The notes below the pieces were generated by a model, which did no database searches, was not told the origin of the DNA, and was given only the letters and a program-made list of their open reading frames with translations. The position numbers and the translations under genes were made by a program. Shown here piece by piece: positions 46,391 to 58,132 of a stretch of 64,000 bases of DNA. Each line of letters opens with the position of its first letter. Position 1 is the first letter of the stretch. This DNA is from Diospyros lotus. Lineage: Eukaryota; Streptophyta; Magnoliopsida; Ericales; Ebenaceae. Where the stretch lies: positions 10,307,669 through 10,371,668 of the forward strand of contig NC_068344.1 of assembly GCF_014633365.1 (NCBI RefSeq), read 5' to 3'.

Positions 46391-49300
46391 ATCTTGTAGG
46401 GTTCCCTTTTGTCCAACACAATCGGTACTAGTAAATCTGGCTCCTTCTCTGGTATTTTGTCTCCCTCTCCAGCCATAGCTACTGAGAAATTGATGGGCAG
46501 TTCCAATTACATCTCTTGGTCCAAAGTGGTTGAACTATGATGTATGGGTCAAGGTTTACAGGATCATCTAACTACCAAAGCCAAGAATGTGACCACAGAT
46601 AAAACTGAGTAGCAGAGAGCTAATGCTCTATTGTGCAGTCTCTAGTGGCAATCAATTGATCATTCTTTTCATCCGATCTATACTAACTATACCACGTGCT
46701 GTGAATTTTGGGCTCAGGCCAAGGCGCTATACACTAATGACATTCAACACATGTATCTAGTGGTGTCTAATCTGCTCAGTTTACGACAGCAAAGTTTGAC
46801 TCTTTCTAATTTTCTTAGTCGGATGGCCTCTATTAAAGCTGAATTTAACTCCTTGTTACTTGCTAGTAAGACTGTTGCAAAGGATCTAGCTCAGTGAGAT
46901 AAGTTCTTCATGGTGTGTACTCTTGCTGCCATTGGTCCTGAGCTTGCTCCTATTCGTTATTAGATTCTTGCTAATACTACTGTACCTACTATGGATGAAG
47001 TATATTCTCGTCTTCTTTGAGTTTCACATGTTCCTACAGTGCCTCCCTTTTCTGCAGGTGATCATTCAGTTCTGGCTTCACAGGTTCAGAGTAGTGGCGA
47101 ATAGGTAGGAGATCGTGGTAATCAGGGCAAACGCCCTAAGTGTAACTATTGTCACAAGTGGGGGCATATCGAGGAACAGTGTTATAAGTTGCATGGCCGC
47201 CCTCTTTATGTTAATGTTGCTCGTGCTGATGGTTCTCGATCTGAGTCCTTTGATGATCATCCACCGCAATCTATCCTTCTCATTGGGGTTGACTATGATG
47301 AGTATCTCAAGTATAAGACGTCCCAACAATCCTCATTCACAGTTGCTTCTATTGCCCACTCTGATGATTCCACTGCCTGTCTCGCTCAGTCATCCTCTTT
47401 AGGATCATGGGTCCTAGACTTGGGTGCTTCTAACCATATCTCTGGTAATACCCATTTGTTCTCTCATTTTACTAATTCTATTTCTTTACCTTCTATAACA
47501 TTAGCCAATGGGTCCAAAGCGGTTGCTAAAGCTGTTGGCACTGCCAAACCCTTACCTTCTCTACCTTTAGATTATGTTCTTTATCTTCCTCATTGTCCCT
47601 TTAATCTTGTCTCTGTTAGTAAACTTACGCGTGCCTTAAATTGTTCTATCACCTTTGATGATCATTCTGTTACTATCCAGGATCGCGGTACGAGACAGAT
47701 GATTGGCGTCGGATGTGAATCATAGGGTCTCTATCATCTCAACCTTCCTACATCTCCTGTTGCTTGCTCGGTGACTGAGTCTCCTGCTCTTCTCCACAAT
47801 TGTTTGGGACATCCTAGTTTGGCTAAGTTTCAGAAGATGGTCCCCAGTTTGTCTAGTTTGTCGTCTTTTCATTGTGAGTCTTGTCAACTTGGAAAACAGT
47901 CTCGCACTTCTTTTCCAAAGCGTGTCAATAATCGGGTTATGTCCCCGTTTCCTTAGTTCATTTCGATGTCTGGGGTCCTAGTCATGTCGTGTCTATTTTG
48001 GGTTTTCAATATTTTGTAACGTTTATCGATGATTATTCTCGTTGCACATGATTATATTTAATAAAAAATTGTTCTAAGTTATTCTCAATTTTTGAATCCT
48101 TTTGTGTTAAATCAAAATGCAATTTCATACATCTGTTCAAATATTGCGCAGTGACAATGCCCCTGAGTATTTTTCTATTGCCTTTACTACCTTTATGTCT
48201 TCTCAGGGGATATTGCATCAGTCATTTTATGCATATACACCACAATAGAATGGGGTTGCTGAGCGTAAAAATAGACATTTAATTGAAACTGCTTGCACTC
48301 TTCCTCTACATCATCATGTCCCCTTTCGCTTTTGGGTTGAAGCTATCATTGCTACTTGCTATCTCATTAACAAGATGCCCTTCTCGATTCTTCAGCACCA
48401 GATTCTTCACTCTCTCTTGTTTCCTAATCAACCATTATATATTCTTCCTCTCCGTGTCTTTGGTTGCACTTGCTTTGTCCATAACCTGTCTCCAAGTCAA
48501 GATAAATTGTCTGCTCGGTCCATCAAGTGCATTTTTCTTGGTTCCTCTCGCCTTCAGAAGGGTTATCGATGTTATTCTCCTGACACTTGCCACTATTTTC
48601 TTTCGGTAGATGTTACCTTCTTTGAGTCGTCTCCTTTCTACTCTTCGCCTCATTCCTAGTGTCAACCCATTTTTGAGGCAATCCCTCTTCCCGCGAGTCC
48701 TCCTGCTCATATTCTCCCTGTTCCTTCTTCTACCCCATTGCAGGTTTATCATTGACATCATCAGCCAGGGTCTCCTCCTAGTGGAGATGTTGTTCCTACA
48801 CCTTCTCCAGTGTCTCCTACTACGTGACTCCTGCTGTTGCACATCCTGCTCTAGTCTCTCCACCTGCTATGGTCCTGCCTTCTGAGGATCTGCTTCCTAT
48901 TGCCCTTCGGAAAGGTACCCGCTCTTCTCGCAATCCTCACCCCATTTATAATTTTCTTAGCTATCACCGTCTCTCGTCTCTTTTTTGTGCTTTTGTGTCT
49001 TCCTTATCCTATATTTCAGTACCTAAGACTGTTAGTGAGGCACTTTCTAATCCGGGGTGGCTACAAGCAATGGTGGATGAGATGACTGCTTTGCATTCCA
49101 ATGGTACTTAGGATTTGGTTCCTTTACCCCCAGGGAAATCTCTTGTCAGCTGTCGATGGGTCTATAGTGTCAAGGTGGGTCCTGATGGGCAGGTTTATCG
49201 CCTTAAGGCCCATTTGGTTGCCAAGGGGTATACTTAGATTTATGGTCTTGACTATGGTGACACTTTTTCCTCTATTGCTAAGATGTCCTCTATGCATTTG

Positions 49301-50077
49301 TTTCTCTCTATAGCAACTATGCGCCACTGGTTGTTGTATCAGCTAAACATTAAGAATGCCTTCTTACATGGTGAGCTTCAAGAGTAGATTCATATGAAGC
49401 AACCTCCTGGGTTTGTTGCTTAGGGGGAGTCTGGCTTGATTTGTAAACTCCGTCGCTCACTATATGGGTTGAAGCAGTCTCCTCGAGCCTGGTTTGCTCG
49501 CTTCAGTGCTGTCATTCAAAACTTTGGTATGACTCGTAGTGAGTCTGATCATTCAATTTTTTATAAACACACATCACAGAGGAGGTGTATATACTTGGTT
49601 GTCTATGTGGATCATATTGTTATTACAGGTAATGACCAGGATGGTATTGTTCAGTTAAAGAAATATCTTTTTCGGGACTTGGGATTACTTAAATACTTTC
49701 TTGGCATAGAAGTTGCTCAGTCCAGTTCTAGTGTTGTTATCTCTCAACGAAAATATGTGTAAGACATTCTGGAAGAAACTGGGATGTTTGATTGTAAACC
49801 TATAGATTCTCCTATGGACCCTAATATAAAGCTCTTACTAGGATAGGGGGAGCCTCTTGCTGATCCTGGGAGATACCGCAGGCTAGTCAGAAAACTTAAT
49901 TATCTCACTATCACTCGCCCAGACATTTCTTTCTCAATCAGTGTTGTCAGTCAGTTTTTACAGTCTTCTTGCGATAGCCACTGGGATACAGTAGTCCAGA
50001 TTCTCAGGCATATTAAGGGAGTTCCAGGTAGAGGACTATTGTACGAGGACAGAAGTCATACTCAAGCAGTCGAATAT
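46391..50077 (+). pseudogene. Copia gag-pol remnant
   Basis: Ordered copia domains with many stops: gag near 46480-47100 (KLMGSSNYISWSKVVEL), a zinc knuckle CNYCHKWGHIEEQCYKLHG (47140-47196), protease VLDLGASNHISG (47410), the pre-integrase HNCLGHPSLAKF and CESCQLGKQSR, a heavily broken integrase (47950-48660), and a copia reverse transcriptase from 49040 (GWLQAMVDEMTALHSNGT, RSLYGLKQSPRAWF). The palm motif reads YVDHI instead of YVDDI, so a catalytic Asp is lost. RNase H begins LEDRSH-like and is cut at about 50077. Most stops are TAG or TAA at positions where C-to-T or G-to-A change would create them. Confidence 0.85.
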
Positions 50078-50078
50078 T

Positions 50079-51883
50079 CTGATGGGCCACAAGCTAATAC
50101 AAACTCATTCACCTCAATCTTAGCCTGGGCCAATAGAATAGTTGTCTTACCTGATGGTAGGTATTCTGAATTCCAAAATGTTCCCCCCAAGGGTGATTCA
50201 TGTAGGGCCTATACGATCTTCCTCTTGAGTGCCTCATTGTTCCCAATCACAAGTCTGCCTTGTTACCTTATCATTCCTTCCACCAAAGCATACCCATCCC
50301 TGTCATTAGACCCCACTGCCAATTGCTCCAACAACTCCTTTACCTTCTCATCCCCCTCATAGCTGGCCATTACTTCTTCACACTACTTAGGAACTATAGT
50401 GGTTATAGCTGCAGAGCTTCCTTCCTCGTGGCACCTTGAAAGGGCATCTAATACCACATTTTCTCTACCATTCTTGTATTGTATAGTATAATCTAGCCCC
50501 ATCCCTTTCTTCTGCAATTGAGTATGCAATTTCTATTACAATAGAAATTTCAAACTCTCATGATCAATTCTAATTATAAATCAGCCCCCCCTCTAAGTAA
50601 TGCCTCCACTTCTCCACAGCCATCAAAATAGCTAGGAACTCCTCATAAATACTTAGCCTCATGTGTCTAGGGCCTAAGGCTTGGCTTAGAAATGCCAATG
50701 GCCTTCCTTCTTAAATCAAGACTGCTCCAATACATGTGCCACACACGTCGGTCTCTAGAATAAGGGTTTGCTAAAATCTAGCAACCCAAGGACAAGAACC
50801 TTACTCATAGCCTCCTTTAGCTTCTCAAAGGCATCCTCTGCTTCTTGCCCCCAACTGAACCCATTCTTCTTTAAAAGCTCTATTAAGGGTCTACTGATAA
50901 CCCCATAGTTCTTCACAAACCGAAGATAATAACCAGTTAACCCAAGGAACACCCTTAATGACTTCATTGTAGTAAGCCTGGGCCAAGCCATCATGGCTTC
51001 CACCTTTCTTGGATCTGCACTGACCCCTTCCACCGATATTATGTGCCCCAAATATTCCACCTGCCCTTCGCCAAAAGCACACTTAAACCTCTTGATAAAG
51101 AGTTGGTTAGACCTGAGGACCTCGAAGGTAATTCTTAGGTGAATCAGGTATTGATCAAATGTAAGGTTGTAGACAAGTATATTATCAAAGAACACTAATA
51201 TAAAATTTTCACAAGTAAAGCTCAAAGACACGGTTCATGAGGGCTTGAAAGGTGGCAAGTGCATTGGTGAGCCTAAATGGCATCACCAAGAATTCATAGT
51301 GTCCTTGGTGTGTTCTAAAAACGATTTTAGGTATATCCTCGTGTTTCATTCTAATTTGGTGATAACCTGAGCGTATGTGAAGTTTAGAGAAGTTGACATG
51401 ATGTAATTCATCTAAAGGGTCTTTAACAAGGGGTATGGGAAATTTGTCTTTAATGGTCATGGCATTAAGTTGGCAATCGTCTACACAAAAACGCCATGAT
51501 TTGTCCTTTTTCTTGACAACAAAAATGGGTGAAGCAAAAGGACTTTGGCTAGGTCTAATTATGGATTGGTGTAAGATTTCCCGAACCATTTTTTCAATCT
51601 CTATCATTTGGTTTGGCGGATAATGGTATGATCTAATGCTGATGGGTTCAACATTAGGTTTGAGGTTGATGAAATGGTCAAACATTCGAGTAGGGGGTAG
51701 GGTTGTAGGTTCTACAAAAATATCCTCAAATTCTACCAGCAATTTATCAAGTAGGTCTAGAAAGTGTACCTCATCATGTCTTCCCATAAGTGCACTGACA
51801 GTTATGAGGAATTCTCCCTGCACTGCATTGTGGTCACTGCCTTCCTCCACTACTTCAATAGAGAGAAACTGTGTAATCTAGGT
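50079..51883 (-). pseudogene. Old gypsy reverse transcriptase, RNase H and integrase N-terminus
   Basis: Minus strand from right to left: DHNAVQGEF, PPTRMFDHFINLKP, QSPFASPIFVVKKKDKSWRF and VMPFRLTNALATFQALMN (reverse transcriptase, 51850-51209), VFFDNILVYN where active elements have FDDIL, EYLGHIISVEGVSADPRKVE and FLGLTGYYLRFVKNYG (to 50755). RNase H (GRPLAFLSQALGPRH, about 50700-50600) follows, then the integrase N-terminal part near 50230-50080. The catalytic Asp pair is altered and stops are frequent, so it is inactive. Confidence 0.85.
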
Positions 51884-53581
51884 TGTAATACCCCGGAAGA
51901 AATGTTTTGTAAACCTTGTGTATATAAAGGAAGTATGGAGTTTGATTTGAAAAGCAACTTTCAAAGGTAGGAGGTGAAAGCGTAATATCTCGAAATTATT
52001 AGGGTGTAAGTGTAATTATGGGAAACTTAGGGAATAATGGTAGAAACCCTTTCCTTGGGGGAGCTTGGAGGAATTAAAGGAAGGTTAGGAGGTTTTAAGA
52101 AAGGGCCAAAAAGTAGTTAGAATGAAACCTCAATGCAAGGGTGTAATTTTTAGAAACTCGCAACTAGACCGTTGGAATAACTAAACTGGACAAACGGCTC
52201 GTTAAGGGTAATCATGAGGCACACTTCCCAAGGCATACAAGTGGCAAGAGGTGACAAGAAGTCATCATGAGGGCACAAATCCCAAGAGAAAAGTGGCAAA
52301 CATCCAACGGCCAAAAAAGTCTATAAATAAGATGAGAGCGTGAGGTAGATTTGACTCTCCAAAAAGTGGGGAAGATTCTGGTGGAAGAAATGAAGAAAAA
52401 CAGTGAGAAACAAAGGAGATCCAGGACCCGCCGAAAAATTCAACGAGTTGCCGGAAAACTGGTACAAGCTGCTGGAAAACGTCAAGGTAAGTTCAATATT
52501 TTTGAATAATCATGTAGAGGACGAAAAGGGGAGTCCGTGGGTTCAAACGAGACCCAAAACGGAGCTAAAATGACCAAGATATGAAGTTTTTAAACTTTGG
52601 TAGCGAAAATCCGTCAAACCGGGCGTAGGGAAGAAGGTGGCACGTGCACTGCACATGCTAGCATGCTGTTGCACGTGACCGCGCATGGCTACCCTTCTGG
52701 TGGTGCATGGTGGCGCGTGAGAGGGCTTTTCCCTCTGAAATTTTTCAGATTTCACCCTTTAACTACTATCTATCATTCTATGTAAAAATATTTCGAATTG
52801 GTAACACAAACTTTGTGAAACTGCAGCAAAACCGAACCAAAAACCCTATGAACAGTACTTCGGCGAGGCTAACGACCAAGGTGAATGGTTTCTTACATAT
52901 TCCTTGCTACATATTGATCATCTATTGAGTCATTTGTGCTTGGATGTAAACCTACTCACTTGATTTCCTTGTATAACATGTTTTTTTTTTACTTTTTCTT
53001 CACTACATGGCATGAGGCGTTGTGGCAAGCTAGTGGCCATCATGAGTGGCTCTGTGGGGTCACATACTTGTGTTTGATGTGAGCATAACGTGTGCAAAGG
53101 TGATTGCAACACCTTGGCATGGCTTCCACAAAAAAGGGATTTCACTTTGCATATGTGCATAACATACATGTTCTACTTCATTTATGAAACCATTTCACTT
53201 GGATAATTATATCTAACTTGGGTTGATGCCCTTGGAACGTTCCACATTCCAAATATGTTTAACGTGTTAGGAATTGAGGACGTAAGTGGCAAGGAAGTTA
53301 TGGATGCTTAATGTTATTTGTAGATCTTGTAGCTTAATATGTAGTCTTGTTCGAGATGTATTCAACGCATTGTATAAGCTTAATGGATGTACTATTTAAT
53401 GTTAAACTTAGGTACTACCTGAAAGAAAAGACTTGTATGTGCTTATATTAGCCTAGGAAACTCTTTCAATTCTCTTGGCAGGTTCGATCCTTAGCTTTCG
53501 TTGGCCAGGGTTTCCTAACACCCCTTAGGCAATTTATGTGTATATCCCTTCATGTAATATTTGAGTTGAGGGGGTGTTACA
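51884..53581. mobile_element. Solo LTR, gypsy-type, about 1.7 kb
   Basis: Begins TGTAATACCCCGGAAG and ends GAGGGGGTGTTACA, separating the protease and polymerase parts of the old gypsy element. Flanking pentamers are TAGGT and TGGGG, so a target duplication is not clear. It contains two CACGTG G-box cores (52641-52646 and 52672-52677) around a 12-bp palindrome CATGCTAGCATG. No coding frame. Confidence 0.75.
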
Positions 53582-54290
53582 TGGGGCCCATTTACTCCTG
53601 AACACCTTCTGTAATCTTCTTCTCGTGATCATCTTACAAACTCCAGCCTCTTTTCCTCCTGTAAGAGTCATTTTCCTCCCTTCTTTCTCAAAGGAAACCT
53701 CCATTCTATTAAAGTCAAAACTTATGAGGCTCACTCCTTTCATCCAATCTACTCCCAACACAATGTCACAACCTCCTAGTTTTAGGAGCCTCAAATCAGC
53801 TTCGAATTCCTCTCCCTGCATTTCCCAACAGAAGCCCGTACATGTTGATTTGCTCACCACCCTGTTTCCATTAGCTACTGTCACACTTAGGAGTTGTGTA
53901 CCCATGAATTGACATTTCAATCTCCTGGTTGTTCCCTCATCTTGGAAATTGTGGGTACTCCAACTGTCTATCAAGATCATGAGGCTGGAATCCTTCACCC
54001 TTCCTTCCACCTTGATAAACTTGTTATTTGTTAATCCTTTTAAAGTGTGTATAGAAATCTCCCCATTGTCTTCATCTCAATATTCACCAGGTTCACTAGT
54101 TTCCCCTTCCTCAATTAGATCTCCATCCTCTCCTTCTAGGAGTAACAACTGCTGTTTACATTGGTGTCCGGGATAATACTTATTCCCACACCTAAAGCAC
54201 AACCCAACTTGTCTCATCTGTTCAATCAGCCTCCCTCCTTGCGATGGCAGGTTATGACTAGAGCTTAAACCACCCAAACTCTGATATTTT
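53582..54290 (-). pseudogene. Old gypsy gag zinc knuckle and protease remnant
   Basis: Minus strand reads LCFRCGNKYYPGHQCKQQ (CCHC knuckle, near 54200) and, after a linker, LMILIDSWSTHNFQDE (protease; the family has IDSGATHNFI, so the active-site Gly is Trp) and LGGCDIVLGVDWMKG. The knuckle type is common in plant chromoviruses. The N-terminal gag is displaced by the Tekay-like insertion at 54291. Confidence 0.82.
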
Positions 54291-56742
54291 TGTAACACCC
54301 CGCCCTATACAGGCATGTCACTATAAGGAAATTCCCGGGGTTTCTTTTTTTTTGTCTGATACCCGCGGCGCCTGTGAGCACAATCTTCACATGCAGATGA
54401 AACACTCATCGTAAAACTACATCCGGCACCCGCGGTGATCAAAAGAACCACTCCTCATGCAGATATATACCCCGAGAGTTCCAGTCTTACTCGTTTAGTT
54501 AGAAATAACAAATCTTAACTGAACGAGATAATATAAACACAGCGGAATACTTAATTAATCAAAATGACGAGGCCTACCACCTGCTACACGCAAAATGTTC
54601 CCACACCGATATATGCATACAACACTGATACTAACGATTACAACACCGTCGAGCGATCGCTCATACATACAATGTTAAGAATACTAGTGTTTCCAAAATA
54701 ATACAACAACTATCAAATAAACACCACAGATTCACTGGCCGTCTCCTCGACCTCGCAGCTGTCCCTGACTGGAACGTTGAATGTTCCAGGGGCATAACCC
54801 ATGTTAGATGATAAACCATCTAAGTGAAGGCATGAAACAGATATACAATGCATAAAGACATACGAGCATGGCATACTATACGACAACATGCAAGACACAT
54901 CTAACTCGAGATATCACCTTGACATACTTAATCCCTCGAATATCCCACTGTGGCACACGTTCACCTGGTCCAACGTTAATCCCTCGAGTGCACCGTCGTG
55001 ACACCCGTTCACCTGGTTTAACATTATTCCCTCGAGTGCCCCAGTGTGACACCCGTTCACCTGGATTAACATTGTCCCAATCTCAAGTAGACCCCTTACC
55101 GCCCCATATGGACCCAACGATGCAATTAGACTTGACCCTATATGATATGAAAATTTACACGCCATGCACCAATACTTTTAAAAATAAACAGTTAATGCAA
55201 TATTGACACAACGAATGTAAGTAAATGCCTTGTAAAATAAGCTAAGTCCAGGAGCGTACAAATACTCACAAGAACTCACCAAAAGCACTTTAAGACACTT
55301 TCGAGTCAAGGTAAGGCTAAAATCAAACCACTCACCTTAATTCGGAAAAGTTCGGATTTTGCCTCGAAAAACGTGCCACACCTCAAAAATTGTGTAATTC
55401 TTCTTCCAATGACCCAATTGATTCCTATTTCACCATTTAAGACCTTTGGAATCAATATTTCTATTTTTCCACAATTTTTCTATTTTTATTTATTTTTCAA
55501 ACATTTCTATCTTCGGAAATTTATTAAAAATACCTAACATCAATTTTCACAAAATATTTTTCCATGATAATTCTTAAAATAATTTTACCTAAATTCTGAA
55601 ATTAAAATCAAAGAAAAACCATACCTCACGCGCCACCCAGAGGTCCCGCGAGTGGCTGCCACGCGCCGCCGCACAGTCTTCTTCTCCGGTCGTCTTCTCC
55701 GATTCCGGCGATGTCCAATGCCCTAAATTCTTATAGGGGCTTGTAGAGCTCTTCAATGCGACCTCAATGGTGCCCTTAATCGTCGGAAAAAGTGGCCGGA
55801 GGTGGGTTTAAAACCCAGTTGCAGGTCGCGGTGGCGGCGGTTCGGTTTTCCGGCCAAACTTCCAAAACCCCTCTAAATCTACACCAAACGCTCCCAAATG
55901 CTCCAGAAATGATCCTCTCAACCCAAGGAACAAAAGCCCCTTATCCCTCAAGCTCGATTCAAGCAAAAACACAAGAAATTTGAGCGATTTCGTTTTTGAA
56001 CCCTCGGCCGAAAACCTCCTTTTATACTTGTTTTGGACCCGATTCCCTACCATATCCGGCTCGTCCTTATCCCTTAAGCCCAAATCTCGCCTCTAAACCA
56101 ATCGAAAAACACCAAATCAAGCGCTAGATCCCTCGAAAAATTCGGCCAAATCGAAAATCTTTTGGCCATTAATTCCGATCACATCAAGGCCATTTTCCGG
56201 CCAATGGGAGCTCCCAACGGCCTCGTCGTCGCCTGGAGGCTAGCCTAGAGCCTCCGGGTGACCTGCCCGATGCCCCAGAAGCGGCCACCGGCGGCCATAG
56301 GCGGCCGGTCGGTTTCACACCAAGCAACTTTCAAAAATTGCATTTTAGCCCCCAGCCAACTTTTAATTGAATTTTCTTTTATTTCTTGATACCCCTAGAC
56401 TATCTAGCACCTTCACCATGACCCTCAGGTTTTATATTTCCTATTTCCCTTTGGAATTTCTGAAAAACTTGTCATCTTGATCTCCCTCGGGCAGTTTACA
56501 AAAATTGCACTTTTGCCCGGATGCTCCTAATTGCGTGCTTTTGACTTCAATCCTTTGAAAGTCCCTTGATTGTGTTGAGTATTGCTTATTTGAACCATTT
56601 TGACCTTTGTTGATCTACTTGACACAGTCCCTCGCCTTCTGTTTATGTTAGCATATTGCACTTAGGCCCGAAACTATTGTAAATTTCATTTTGATCCCAT
56701 AACTTCCAAAACTTCTCCTGATATTTAATACTGGGTATTACA
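54291..56742 (-). repeat. 3' LTR of the Tekay-like element (2452 bp)
   Basis: TGTAACACCCCGCCCTATAC to ACTGGGTATTACA. It contains a tandem repeat at 54928-55071 and a GC-rich block near 55630-55800. Open frames within it (for example 54868-55206) are accidental. Confidence 0.95.
54928..55071. repeat. Three 48-bp tandem repeats inside the LTR
   Basis: Units begin at 54928, 54976 and 55024 with TTAATCCCTCGA or TTATTCCCTCGAG and share CGTTCACCTGG. The same array occurs in the other LTR at 62709-62852. Tandem arrays in LTRs can act as promoter or enhancer modules. Confidence 0.85.
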
Positions 56743-56760
56743 TCCTCCCCCTCTAAAAAG
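56743..56760 (-). other. Polypurine tract of the Tekay-like element
   Basis: Minus strand CTTTTTAGAGGGGGAGGA sits directly before the LTR start TGTAATACC. Confidence 0.9.
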
Positions 56761-56780
56761 AAATTTCGTCCTCGAAATTA

Positions 56781-58127
56781 CTAATTTACAATGTTAAATA
56801 AATGCGGATAGGAAATCTTCATCTCTTCTTCACGTTCCCAAGTTGCCTCTTCTTTGTCATGGTTGCCCCACAGTACCTTTACTAAGGGAATAACTTTGTT
56901 TCTTAAGACTTGATCCTTTTGATCTAGGATTCGAACTGGTTCCTCAGGGTATGTTAGATCATTTCGTATTTCAATGGTCTCATTCCGAAGTACCTTCGTA
57001 GGGTCTGGCTCATGTTTCCGTAGTTGAGACACATGAAACACGTTGTGAATGGTTGATAATGCCACAGGTAAAGCTAATCTGTAAGCCACTATTCCAATTT
57101 TCTCCAAAATCTCATAGGGTCCTATGTATCTTGGGCTTAATTTCCCTTTCCTTTTTCCTCGAATCACGGATTTAAATGGAGAGACTTTCAAGTATACCTT
57201 ATCACCGACCAAAAATTCCAAGTTTCGTCTTCGTTGATCAGCATACGATTTCTGTCGACTTTGACTTATCCTCATTTTCTCTTGTATTTGTTTTATCTTC
57301 TCAGTAGTAGTCTGAACAATCTCGGGTCCAACTAATCCTACTTCTCCAGTTTCCACCCAGCAGAGTGGTGTTCTGCATTTTCGCCCATATAATGCCTCGT
57401 AGGGAGCCATTCCAATGCTGCTGTGGTGCCCGTTATTATAGGCAAATTCTACCAACGGTAGATGTTTTTCCCAACTTCCCGAGAATTCCAAAATGCATGC
57501 CCTCAACATGTCCTCGAGCGTTTGAATTGTCCGCTCGGACTGTCCGTCAGTCTGAGGGTGATAAGCTGTGCTGAGCTTCAATTGTGTTCCCATACACTTG
57601 TGGAAACTTTCCCAAAATCTTGACGTAAATCGTGGGTCTCGATCTGACACTATACTTGCAGGTATTCCATGCAATCGTACTATTTCCTCAATGTACAGCT
57701 GAGCCAGAGCGTGAGTCGGTTGCCCTATCTTAATAGGCAAGAAATGTGCCGACTTGGTCAGTCGATCCACTATTACCCAAATAGCATCGTTTCCTTTGGG
57801 ACTTCGAGGTAGATTGGTTACAAAATCCATAGTGACGTGATCCCATTTCCACTCGGGAATGTCCAATGGTTGTAACTTTCCTCCCGGACGCTGATGCTTA
57901 ATTTTGATACGTTGACAGGTGTCACATTGTGCCACGTACCGTGCCACGTCCTTCTTCATTCCTGGCCACCAATAAATTTCCCTAAGATCCTTATACATTT
58001 TTGTTGATCCGGGATGTACTGTGTATCTTGCCCGATGAGCTTCTCCCAAGATAACTTGTCTTAGACCCTGATCCCTTGGCACGTATGTTCTTCCTTGAAA
58101 TCGAAGTATACCACCATGGTAACTGAA
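56781..58127 (-). CDS. Tekay-like integrase with chromodomain (C-terminal polyprotein part)
   Basis: Inserts the cDNA into the genome. The open frame reaches upstream to about 58127, but no ATG marks a start because it should be part of the polyprotein; the first usual start-like codon is near 58082. It contains an HHCC zinc-binding domain (EAHRARYTVHPG ... CDTCQR), the integrase core with DFVTNLPRSPKG, SDRDPRFTSRF and DGQSERTIQTLE (catalytic D, D, E), and the GPY-type region YIGPYEIL. The C-terminal chromodomain includes EEPVRILDQKDQVLRNKVIP and HDKEEATWE. Chromodomains steer insertion to heterochromatin. It is offset by one base from the preceding gag-pol frame. Confidence 0.92.
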   Translation of the reverse strand, partial: FSYHGGILRFQGRTYVPRDQGLRQVILGEAHRARYTVHPGSTKMYKDLREIYWWPGMKKDVARYVAQCDTCQRIKIKHQRPGGKLQPLDIPEWKWDHVTMDFVTNLPRSPKGNDAIWVIVDRLTKSAHFLPIKIGQPTHALAQLYIEEIVRLHGIPASIVSDRDPRFTSRFWESFHKCMGTQLKLSTAYHPQTDGQSERTIQTLEDMLRACILEFSGSWEKHLPLVEFAYNNGHHSSIGMAPYEALYGRKCRTPLCWVETGEVGLVGPEIVQTTTEKIKQIQEKMRISQSRQKSYADQRRRNLEFLVGDKVYLKVSPFKSVIRGKRKGKLSPRYIGPYEILEKIGIVAYRLALPVALSTIHNVFHVSQLRKHEPDPTKVLRNETIEIRNDLTYPEEPVRILDQKDQVLRNKVIPLVKVLWGNHDKEEATWEREEEMKISYPHLFNIVN

Positions 58128-58132
58128 TCGGA

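Larger units (their letters stand above)
42095..50078 (+). mobile_element. Ty1/copia element, 3'-truncated, with a hAT element in its 5' LTR
   Basis: The 5' LTR begins TGTTGAGTTATATGG at 42095 and ends CACA at 45871, followed by a tRNA-Met primer site. Gag, protease, integrase and reverse transcriptase/RNase H remnants follow in copia order. The element stops abruptly near 50078 inside RNase H. No 3' LTR is present, and old gypsy sequence follows directly, so a deletion removed the copia 3' end. The LTR without the hAT insert is only about 167 bp. Confidence 0.85.
40815..54290 (-). mobile_element. Old Ty3/gypsy element (chromodomain type), broken by three insertions
   Basis: A minus-strand gypsy element is recognisable in the pieces 40815-42094, 50079-51883 and 53582-54290. 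Reading right to left they give a gag zinc knuckle, protease, reverse transcriptase, RNase H, integrase, a chromodomain-like C-terminus, the polypurine tract and the 3' LTR. The breaks are a copia element (42095-50078), a solo LTR (51884-53581) and the Tekay-like element (54291 onward). Its 5' part must lie beyond the window if it survives. Frames contain multiple stops. Confidence 0.85.

Noticed and set aside
45897..46399. Open frames of 119-151 residues on both strands after the copia primer site
   Set aside because: CCACCG-rich leader composition keeps several frames open; gag begins later.
54868..55206. 112-residue frame repeated in both LTRs (also 62649-62987)
   Set aside because: It arises from the 48-bp tandem repeats, has no domain, and lies in LTR non-coding sequence.
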